Shown piece by piece: positions 1-5,229 of a stretch of DNA of 5,229 nt. This stretch comes from an uncultured Flammeovirgaceae bacterium (GTDB lineage Bacteria > Bacteroidota > Bacteroidia > Cytophagales > Cyclobacteriaceae). Position numbers and translations under genes: made by a program. Position 1 is the first letter of the stretch, and every line of letters begins with the position of its first letter. The DNA lies in assembly GCA_946480685.1 (NCBI GenBank), contig CAMLLI010000390.1, forward strand, positions 1 through 5,229, written 5' to 3'. The notes under the pieces are model-generated. The model was not told where the DNA came from and made no database searches. It saw only the letters and a program-made list of their open reading frames with translations.

Positions 1-578
1 TCCCAATATATACCATAGCCCTTCACGGAGAGAAAAAAAGGAATCACGTCTTCCAGGTTTCCCTGAACCATGTATTTTGTTTGATGGCGCTGATTCATTT
101 TTCCATCGTGGAATTGTCCTAAACCGTAGATCGATTCAGCAGAGTCTAATAAAAATGACTGCGCAACACTAAACGTTTTATTTCCCGCATCGTTGAAGTC
201 CTCAAATGTAGCGGTACTGTTTTCTTTCAACAGCTTTTTACCAGCCGTATTCCGGAAGCTGACAGTTCCTTTTTGTAAATCGAGATCAACTATAATTACT
301 CCGGAAGAAAGTGTAACGATGTTCTTTTCATGCTTTACTGCTACGTTAACATTTTCTGCTGTCTTGATCACCGACAGACTTTTAGCTTTCGAGTCATTGC
401 CCGCAGGCGTTTTCACAACTCGTACAATAGAGGGAGAGTAGAACGTTAACTCGGTAGTGAGAGGATTCGCCGAGCCAACCGTTGCCCGGATACCCGAGGG
501 AATGCGCTCGTATTTCTGAGCATTCGTAAATGTTGCAATCATACAGATCACTGCAACAAGCCTAAGTTTCTTAAACAT
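1..578 (-). CDS. Glycoside hydrolase family 31 (alpha-xylosidase/alpha-glucosidase-like), N-terminal part, cut by window edge
   Basis: The reading frame opens with ATG at 578 and stays open to the left edge, giving 192 complete codons. Residues 1-20 form a signal peptide: positive MFKKLR, hydrophobic core VAVICMIATF, then TNA before Gln21, a typical signal peptidase I site. The protein should therefore be exported to the periplasm or beyond. Residues about 21-192 look like the N-terminal beta-sandwich of GH31 enzymes. The strongest match is YGLGQ at 151-155, followed by FHDGKMNQR, then VQGN (171-174) and SVKGYGIYW (184-192), in the order and spacing seen in bacterial GH31 alpha-xylosidases and alpha-glucosidases. 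Known members hydrolyse terminal alpha-xylosyl or alpha-glucosyl residues by a retaining mechanism. The (beta/alpha)8 barrel and catalytic aspartates lie outside the window, so substrate and activity cannot be read here. It lies downstream of the sensor kinase on the same strand, 281 bp away. No Shine-Dalgarno is visible; the start context is A-rich (CTAAAAATG). Confidence 0.86.
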   Translation of the reverse strand, partial: MFKKLRLVAVICMIATFTNAQKYERIPSGIRATVGSANPLTTELTFYSPSIVRVVKTPAGNDSKAKSLSVIKTAENVNVAVKHEKNIVTLSSGVIIVDLDLQKGTVSFRNTAGKKLLKENSTATFEDFNDAGNKTFSVAQSFLLDSAESIYGLGQFHDGKMNQRHQTKYMVQGNLEDVIPFFLSVKGYGIYW

Positions 579-604
579 TTTTAGAGTGAGTTTGATAAAG
601 TTTG

Positions 605-637
605 TAAACACATTCCTGCAACACAGAAATGTGTTTA
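605..637. repeat. 10-bp perfect inverted repeat in the GH31 leader
   Basis: TAAACACATT (605-614) and AATGTGTTTA (628-637) are exact reverse complements separated by 13 nt. The dyad ends 27 bp before the GH31 start codon. It could be a regulator binding site or, if transcribed, a hairpin in the 5' leader that affects mRNA stability or translation. The repeat is directly visible; any function is inferred. Confidence 0.7.
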
Positions 638-670
638 TATTTATAAATGTAGCAAATACATTTATAAATA
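638..670. repeat. 14-bp perfect inverted repeat upstream of GH31 gene, candidate operator
   Basis: TATTTATAAATGTA (638-651) and TACATTTATAAATA (657-670) are exact reverse complements around a 5-nt spacer, GCAAA. The right half also forms a second, overlapping dyad: ACATTTAT (658-665) with ATAAATGT (668-675). The pentamer AATGT/ACATT occurs five times between 610 and 675. The arms are almost pure A/T and no T-run follows on the minus strand, so this is not a standard terminator. A DNA-binding site for a dimeric regulator is the more natural reading, but no regulator with a DNA-binding domain is encoded in the window. Confidence 0.7.
644..651 (-). promoter_or_regulatory. Weak candidate -7 element for GH31 gene
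   Basis: On the minus strand 651-644 reads TACATTTA, matching the Bacteroidota -7 consensus TAnnTTTG except at the last base. The expected upstream TTTG at about -33 is only approximated by A/T-rich sequence (TTTA). The element falls inside one arm of the 14-bp inverted repeat, so a bound regulator could block or assist polymerase. The call is tentative because the whole stretch is AT-rich. Confidence 0.22.
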
Positions 671-790
671 AATGTGATCATCGCTTCATCATACTTTTTT
701 ATGTCGTAAGCCGGATGAATACAGACTTTATATACCGTCTTTTGAGACGATTGTACCTTTTGAAACGTGCTGCGTCTGATACGTGAGACT

Positions 791-807
791 TTGCATCCGT
801 GATGCAA
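791..807 (-). terminator. Possible weak hairpin after the sensor kinase gene
   Basis: TTGCATC (791-797) and GATGCAA (801-807) form a perfect 7-bp stem with a 3-nt loop, about 53 nt past the stop codon of the sensor gene. No T-run follows on the minus strand, so it is not a canonical intrinsic terminator. It may be an mRNA 3'-end structure or chance. Whether transcription reads from the sensor gene into the GH31 gene is not resolved by this. Confidence 0.25.
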
Positions 808-859
808 TCATGGCCTGGTGTGAGGTCAATTTGTACTTCCCCTTGTGATATCGAGTATA

Positions 860-3800
860 TTATTTTGAAGGAGTGGTTTGCATGTCTGATCCCGGAGTAT
901 GTTTGAAGAAAAGATGAAAGGCGGAACCTTCATCGGGCTTGCTTTCAACTTCAATTTTACCGCCCATCGTAGTCATTTGTGTTTTAACCAGGTATAGTCC
1001 CATACCTTTTCCTTCTATATGCAGGTGGAAACGCCGATACAACGTAAAGAGCTTGTCTTTATACAACTCCACGTCCATACCAAGTCCGTTGTCTTGTATC
1101 GTCAGTAAAAAGTAATTGCCTTTAATGTCAGAACGTATATGTATAACCGGCTTTCTATCCGGATGACGGTATTTGATGGCGTTGCTGATCAGGTTTAATA
1201 GTATACTATCAAAATAAGGTTTCACTGTCCATAGTATAGCACCTTTGGAGAAGTCTTCTGTAAATATAGTTTCGGTGTCCTGTATCTCTTTCTCCAGGTT
1301 TATCTTCACAAGGCGCAATTCTTCTTCCAGGTTAATCGGACTGATCACCGAGGTAGAATTTTTCCGTATATCCAGCACGGTGTTGAGATCTTTTACAACG
1401 CGATCGAGCTCTTCAGTCGTGAATACAATTTTGCTAACGATCATTTTGGCTTCCTGTAAATCATTATTACAGATATCCAGTATATGGCCGAGGCCCAGTA
1501 TTCTTGCTACCGGTGCGCGCAGGTTATGCGCAGATATAAAGGCGAACTGTTCGAGTTGCTGATTATATTCAACGAGGTCGCGCGTGCGTTCTTCTACTTC
1601 ACCTTCCAGTGTTTCGTTTCGTATTGTTATTTCCTTGTTTTGATTCTCAATGATCTCACGGGCTTTTTGCAATTCAAAATTCTGCGCTGCTACTATATCT
1701 CGTTGTGCCGAGATTTCTTCCTGGCTCTGAATCAGCTCTTCATTTTGTTGCTCCAGTTCTTCCGTTCGCTTCTGCACCTGCAGCTCTAGGATTTTATTTT
1801 GTCGCTGGATGTTACGCACACGTAGCCTGTAGATTGCTAAAGCCACTGCCGTTAACAGAAATATACCCGCCAGTTTTGCCCACCAGGTTCGCCACCAGGG
1901 AGGAAGTATACGGATTACCAGGGTAGCGCCCTGTTCATTCCACACACCATCGTTGTTGCTTGCCTTTACTCTGAAAGTATATATATCCGGATCAAGGTTG
2001 GTAAACATAACAGACCGCTGGTCGCCTACATAGTTCCAATCGGTATGAAAGCCTTCGAGTTTATAGGCATACTGGTTCTTGGCAGTAGCAGTAAAGTTGA
2101 GCGCCACATACTTTAATGAAAAGAAGTTATACTCGGGAGGAAGTGTTATAGTACTTGTTTCACTGATCTGTTTTTGTAGTATACCACCAGGGTCGCCCGG
2201 TCTGACAGGCTCATTGAGAATGCCCAGTTCACTAATGAAAACCCGGGGCGCAAAGGGGTTGTCGCGTACACTGTCCGGGTTGAAAATAGTAATGCCTTTG
2301 CCTCCGAAAAGGAAATCGTTGTTTTCATAGCGCAGGCATGCATTTGCTTTATAGTCATTACTGGGCAGGCCATCGGCTACATCGTAATTTCGAAACTCAC
2401 CTGTACCCGGATTGAACCGCGATATACCAGCTGACGTGCTAAGCCACAGGTTGCCGGCATGATCTTCAAGTATAGCCTGGATCATATTATTGCGTAATCC
2501 ATCACGCGTGGTATATCTTCTTTTGAACTTACCATCGATCAGAAGATGCAGACCTTTTCGGGTACCAACCCACAGACGACCCTTCGTGTCTTCATATATA
2601 CTGGTACATAAACCTCCGACTTGTACAGAATCGGAGTGTGTTGCCGTTTCGAACCTGTTCAGTTTTTTGTTTACCGGATCATACAGCAGTAATTCCTCAA
2701 TAGTGCCTACCCATATATTCCCTTTTTTGTCTTCATATATAGTATGTATATAGTTGTTGAATTCAAATTGTTTTTCACGGATACAAGTAAAAGCTCCGGC
2801 CTGTTCATCGGTGAGTACATTCAGGCCACCATAAGTACCGGCCAGTATCTCCTGCGTTTTACCGGATTGTGATATCGCAAATACATTGGCATCGGAAATC
2901 GTTCCGTTACCTTTTTCGTCAGGCATATAATGGATAAAGCTGTCATGCTCTTCATCGTAGCGATTGAGACCACCTCCCCAGGTACCTACCCAAATGCGAT
3001 GCTGGCGATCTTCATAGATAGCGAGCACGGGATTGGCTCCCAGGCTTTCTTTTGCCGAAGTATGTTTGTAGTATTTTATACCGTTAGCGGACTTCATGAT
3101 CAAACCGCCTTCCGTACCAATCCACAGACGTTTTTTCGAATCAAGTATAATTGCTTTTACATTACTATTTTCCATGGGTATATCTACCTGCATGAATTTC
3201 TCATGTAACCTGTCTACAGCCGCGATGCCATTGGAAAATGTACCCACCCACACGCGTTCCTGCCGGTCTTTGTAAAGTGCATGAATAGAATTGTCCGGCA
3301 ATGATTCCGGATCATGTTTATTGGCTTGAAACGTTAGTAATTCGTTGGTGAGCGTGTTGAGTCTGCAGAGTCCTCCGTTTTCGGTGCCAACCCAAAGGTA
3401 ATTTCGATCTATACAAAGCGTGAGAACGGCTTCTATAGGCAATGCGGGATCGGATGTTGATGTATATAGTATATATTTATTGCGCGGGACATCATATTTT
3501 AGTAATCCGCCACGAGCTGCGATCCACAGATTATCAGAACGATCTTTTACTGCGCGCTGAAGATTTATAGGTGTGCCTTGTCGGCGAATATAGTTCTCCT
3601 TGACATTCCAACGGAAGAGCCCGATGCCGCGGATACCTACCCAGAACTCATGGTCAGAGATCGGAATGAATGCATGCACGGGGTTTCTGGAATTAAGAAG
3701 GTTATAGTATCGGCTACGGCCTGTTCTCTTATTTATTTGTTCAGCAAAAGCCTTGTCATGACGCAAGCCAGCAATCCATACACTTGAATCATTTTCGTGG

Positions 3801-4198
3801 AACTCGGTTACCTCGCAGTCGAATGAGTAATGCGACAGTCGCTTAAAATTATCCTGCTCACGATTATATATATGAAGGCCACCACTGCTTGTGCTGATCC
3901 ATAAAACACCACGACTGTCTTCGAACAACCGGAGAATAACATTTTTCAGAAGACTTGTTGTATCATCAGGATTATTACGATACACCGTAACTTCATAGCC
4001 GTCAAACCGGTTCAGGCCATCTTCTGTACCGATCCACAAAAAGCCGCGTGAGTCTTGCAAGACGCATGATACGTGGGGATTGGACAATGCAGCCGCGATT
4101 CTTGAGAACTTCACTTTTTCCAATGGCGATTGCGGAAATGCTTTGTATACCAGAGAGGAGCAAATCAAAAGGGCATATAGAACTTGGTTCTTGAACAT
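860..4198 (-). CDS. Two-component-regulator-propeller sensor histidine kinase (non-hybrid, 1112 aa)
   Basis: This is a membrane sensor kinase. Residues 1-22 resemble a signal peptide. Residues about 40-640 hold 14 propeller blades, each marked by a variant of LWIGT (near 54, 99, 141, 186, 224, 268, 316, 358, 402, 451, 495, 542, 584, 629), consistent with two seven-bladed periplasmic propellers. A Y_Y_Y domain follows at about 690-765, a transmembrane helix at about 773-790 and a long cytoplasmic coiled coil at about 795-885. The HisKA region carries the phospho-acceptor His891 (HNLRAP). The ATPase domain has an N-box with Asn1006, G1 DNGLG (1036-1040), an F-box (1051-1058) and G2 GKGMG (1063-1067). 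All catalytic motifs appear intact. In related hybrid systems the propellers sense oligosaccharides from glycan breakdown and the protein continues into receiver and AraC domains; here it ends just after the ATPase domain, so a separate response regulator is needed. The adjacent GH31 gene suggests a glycan signal, which is inference. The ATG at 4198 is chosen because it directly precedes the signal peptide. The stop is TAA. Confidence 0.93.
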   Translation of the reverse strand: MFKNQVLYALLICSSLVYKAFPQSPLEKVKFSRIAAALSNPHVSCVLQDSRGFLWIGTEDGLNRFDGYEVTVYRNNPDDTTSLLKNVILRLFEDSRGVLWISTSSGGLHIYNREQDNFKRLSHYSFDCEVTEFHENDSSVWIAGLRHDKAFAEQINKRTGRSRYYNLLNSRNPVHAFIPISDHEFWVGIRGIGLFRWNVKENYIRRQGTPINLQRAVKDRSDNLWIAARGGLLKYDVPRNKYILYTSTSDPALPIEAVLTLCIDRNYLWVGTENGGLCRLNTLTNELLTFQANKHDPESLPDNSIHALYKDRQERVWVGTFSNGIAAVDRLHEKFMQVDIPMENSNVKAIILDSKKRLWIGTEGGLIMKSANGIKYYKHTSAKESLGANPVLAIYEDRQHRIWVGTWGGGLNRYDEEHDSFIHYMPDEKGNGTISDANVFAISQSGKTQEILAGTYGGLNVLTDEQAGAFTCIREKQFEFNNYIHTIYEDKKGNIWVGTIEELLLYDPVNKKLNRFETATHSDSVQVGGLCTSIYEDTKGRLWVGTRKGLHLLIDGKFKRRYTTRDGLRNNMIQAILEDHAGNLWLSTSAGISRFNPGTGEFRNYDVADGLPSNDYKANACLRYENNDFLFGGKGITIFNPDSVRDNPFAPRVFISELGILNEPVRPGDPGGILQKQISETSTITLPPEYNFFSLKYVALNFTATAKNQYAYKLEGFHTDWNYVGDQRSVMFTNLDPDIYTFRVKASNNDGVWNEQGATLVIRILPPWWRTWWAKLAGIFLLTAVALAIYRLRVRNIQRQNKILELQVQKRTEELEQQNEELIQSQEEISAQRDIVAAQNFELQKAREIIENQNKEITIRNETLEGEVEERTRDLVEYNQQLEQFAFISAHNLRAPVARILGLGHILDICNNDLQEAKMIVSKIVFTTEELDRVVKDLNTVLDIRKNSTSVISPINLEEELRLVKINLEKEIQDTETIFTEDFSKGAILWTVKPYFDSILLNLISNAIKYRHPDRKPVIHIRSDIKGNYFLLTIQDNGLGMDVELYKDKLFTLYRRFHLHIEGKGMGLYLVKTQMTTMGGKIEVESKPDEGSAFHLFFKHTPGSDMQTTPSK

Positions 4199-4363
4199 AG
4201 CGTGTTACAGGGCTACAGCTGATAATATACACATTTCACAGAAGAATTCTTAGGGATTCAATCAATGAAACTTCGAGCGCCTGTAGGTTACATTTTTATT
4301 TTTCGCGTAGCATACGTCAAGTGGGAGGGACGTTAAAAATGGCAGCGCTAAAAGGTATATATT
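4199..4363 (-). promoter_or_regulatory. Leader/promoter region of the sensor kinase gene (no clear box)
   Basis: Because an intrinsic terminator lies just upstream, the sensor gene should start from its own promoter in this stretch. I found no convincing TTTG/TAnnTTTG pair. Two small symmetric sequences are visible: the perfect palindrome AAGAATTCTT (4242-4251), about 44 bp before the start codon, and a 5-bp dyad ACGTC/GACGT (4314-4318 and 4329-4333). Either could be chance. No Shine-Dalgarno precedes the ATG at 4198, as is usual in this phylum. Confidence 0.35.
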
Positions 4364-4391
4364 AAAAAAGCAGCGTGCTATAGCTGCTTTT
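4364..4391 (-). terminator. Rho-independent terminator of the VOC gene
   Basis: Read on the minus strand, AAAAGCAGC (4391-4383), an 8-nt loop and GCTGCTTTT (4374-4366) form a perfect 9-bp stem, and the T-tract runs on to six T (4369-4364). It starts 35 nt after the VOC stop codon. It separates the VOC gene from the sensor kinase gene, so the two are probably not one operon. The plus strand would also give a hairpin with a shorter T-tract, but no plus-strand gene needs it. Confidence 0.85.
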
Positions 4392-4426
4392 ACAAAACAT
4401 GTATATATACTTCTGGTAACTTGAAA

Positions 4427-4888
4427 TTACTTGTTGAGCTCTTCTGCCAATCCAACAAGAATGCCCTCTGTTCCACGAATGTAGCAGAGCCGATACACAT
4501 TCTCATATTGAACCACTTCTCCTACGAGCTGCGCGCCATGCCTGATGAGTCTGGCTACCAATTCATCAAGGTTGTTAACGGTAAACATGACACGCAGGTA
4601 GCCGAGTGCATTGACAGCAGCAGTCCGGTGATCGGATATAGTGGGAGGCGTGAGAAATCGTGAAAGCTCCAGGCGGCTGTGTCCATCGGGAGTAACCATC
4701 ATGGCAATCTCAACAGACTGAGTGCCGAGTCCAGTAACGCGTCCAGCCCATTCACCTTCAACCATGCCTCGCCCCTCTAGCGTCAGACCTATTTCTTCAA
4801 AGAAAGAAATGGCGTTGTCGAGCGATTCCACAACGATGCCAACATTGTGCATTTGTAATAATTTACTTTTTGCCATAAGTTTTGTCAT
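4427..4888 (-). CDS. VOC superfamily (glyoxalase/bleomycin-resistance fold) protein
   Basis: This small cytoplasmic protein of 153 residues (from the ATG at 4888) has the two beta-alpha-beta-beta-beta halves of a VOC fold. The first half starts with MHNVGIVVESLDNAISFFEEIG and the second with ALGYLRVMFTVNNLDELVARL. VOC proteins include glyoxalase I, dioxygenases, epimerases and drug-binding proteins, and most bind a metal with four side chains spread over the two halves. Here His14 (MHNVG) and Glu74 (RLELSR) fit the first two ligands, but the third position is Arg99 (YLRVMF, where many relatives have His) and the fourth appears to be Gly (ILVGLAEE, where many have Glu). The metal site may be changed or absent, so glyoxalase I activity should not be assumed. 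The frame could extend to a TTG at 4897; ATG at 4888 or 4876 is more likely. A strong terminator follows, so it appears monocistronic or the last gene of a unit. Substrate unknown. Confidence 0.88.
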   Translation of the reverse strand: MTKLMAKSKLLQMHNVGIVVESLDNAISFFEEIGLTLEGRGMVEGEWAGRVTGLGTQSVEIAMMVTPDGHSRLELSRFLTPPTISDHRTAAVNALGYLRVMFTVNNLDELVARLIRHGAQLVGEVVQYENVYRLCYIRGTEGILVGLAEELNK

Positions 4889-5006
4889 GTATATCAAATG
4901 AGAAGAGGCCTAAGATTATATCAGTCCTTGTTATATATACTATATACTTTGTTGACGGCATTTTACTTCACGCTTATAAATCGCCTACAGTATCTTCTCA
5001 CAAAGA
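4889..5006 (-). promoter_or_regulatory. Intergenic region upstream of VOC gene, probable promoter location
   Basis: This AT-rich gap separates the right-edge gene from the VOC gene. It holds a tandem 7-bp repeat, TATATAC twice (4934-4947 on the plus strand), lying 46-59 bp before the ATG at 4888. A partial hairpin, ATCTT/AAGAT (5002-5006 region with 4992-4996), lies just after the upstream stop codon but has no T-run. No clear TTTG/TAnnTTTG promoter pair was found, so the VOC gene could have its own promoter here or be co-transcribed with the gene to its right. Confidence 0.3.
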
Positions 5007-5229
5007 TTACTTAATCCATTCCTCCTTTAAAAGGCCCGTTATTATCTCGTCTTTTAATTCCCCATCAGCCAAACAAAAGAATTTTTTGCGTCTTTTCCCT
5101 TCGATTTTAGACCCGAATTTTTCCTGTAGAAATTTTGAAGAATCATTTCCATCGAAAAATCCGTTTTCCAATCTTCGTAACCCCAGTTCTTCAAACGAAA
5201 ATCTTATTTTTTCAGCAAAAGCTTCTTTT
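5007..5229 (-). CDS. C-terminal end of an unrecognised protein, cut by window edge
   Basis: The minus-strand frame is open from the right edge to a TAA at 5007-5009 and gives 73 residues. The peptide is charged, with 11 lysines and 11 glutamates. It contains LGLRRLENGFFDG (about 16-28), a basic cluster KRRKKFF (45-51), then CLADGELKDEII and the terminus LLKEEWIK. It is predicted mainly helical, with no transmembrane segment or signal. I do not recognise the family. That it is a real gene is supported by the uninterrupted frame to the edge, the protein-like amphipathic composition, the same strand as its neighbours and the way it fills the space up to the VOC promoter gap. The coding stretch is visibly richer in A/T runs and AAA codons than the sensor gene, which might indicate an accessory origin, but the sample is short. 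Confidence 0.6.
   Translation of the reverse strand, partial: KEAFAEKIRFSFEELGLRRLENGFFDGNDSSKFLQEKFGSKIEGKRRKKFFCLADGELKDEIITGLLKEEWIK

Noticed and set aside
193..441. Plus-strand open frame of 82 codons
   Set aside because: It is antisense to the GH31 coding frame, which has a clear signal peptide and family motifs.
728..750. Small hairpin CGTCT/AGACG near 737-750
   Set aside because: The stem is only 5 bp with no T-run on either side, too weak to call a terminator.
586..786. Plus-strand open frame of 66 codons in the same gap
   Set aside because: It lies opposite the AT-rich repeat region, has no domain or ribosome-binding signal, and runs against the direction of all real genes here.
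571..807. Minus-strand open frame of 78 codons between the sensor and GH31 genes
   Set aside because: It spans both inverted repeats and overlaps the GH31 start in another frame. Its peptide is Tyr/Lys/Ile-rich in the way AT-rich noncoding DNA gives, with no recognisable domain.
2586..2745. Near-identical short DNA repeats (TGTCTTCATATATA near 2588 and 2729) and many TATATA strings inside the sensor gene
   Set aside because: They encode the repeated Ile-Tyr-Glu-Asp stretch of successive propeller blades with ATA and TAT codons, so protein repeats explain them.
1245..3787. Several plus-strand and one minus-strand frames of 66-105 codons inside the sensor gene
   Set aside because: They are shadows of the 1112-residue kinase frame, whose repeated blade motifs and intact catalytic boxes show which frame is real.
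4421..4663. Plus-strand open frame of 80 codons opposite the VOC gene
   Set aside because: It is antisense to a well-formed VOC coding sequence and has no recognisable features.
4952..4980. Plus-strand TTGACG, 17 nt, TATAAA, resembling a sigma-70 promoter
   Set aside because: No plus-strand gene follows, the DNA beyond is antisense to the right-edge gene, and Bacteroidota use a different promoter consensus. Probably chance in AT-rich DNA.

Overview
The window looks like chromosomal DNA from a member of the Bacteroidota, most likely a Chitinophaga-like soil or plant-associated genus. The clues are a periplasmic two-component propeller sensor (a signature of this phylum's glycan sensing), a neighbouring GH31 glycosidase with a signal peptide, start codons in A-rich context without clear Shine-Dalgarno sequences, and moderate GC. 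The genus is inferred, not shown.

All four genes that can be supported lie on the minus strand, so transcription runs from right to left. From the right edge: (i) the last 73 codons of an unrecognised, lysine/glutamate-rich protein (stop at 5007); (ii) a gap of about 118 bp; (iii) a small VOC/glyoxalase-fold protein (4427-4888) closed by a clear intrinsic terminator (4364-4391); (iv) a gap in which the next gene must have its own promoter; (v) a 1112-residue membrane sensor histidine kinase (860-4198) with 14 propeller blades, a Y_Y_Y domain, one transmembrane helix, a long coiled coil and a HisKA/HATPase core; (vi) a 281-bp AT-rich gap with nested inverted repeats; (vii) the first 192 codons of an exported GH31 alpha-glycosidase, cut by the left edge.

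The sensor resembles the periplasmic half of the hybrid two-component systems that control polysaccharide-utilisation genes in Bacteroidota. It stops after the kinase domain, with no receiver and no AraC-type DNA-binding domain. If it controls the GH31 gene beside it, it must do so through a separate response regulator that is not in this window. The inverted repeats just upstream of the GH31 gene are the best candidates for cis-regulatory sites. The VOC gene and the right-edge gene have no visible functional link to the sensor/GH31 pair. I found no mobile element, CRISPR array, tRNA or rRNA, and no convincing plus-strand gene.
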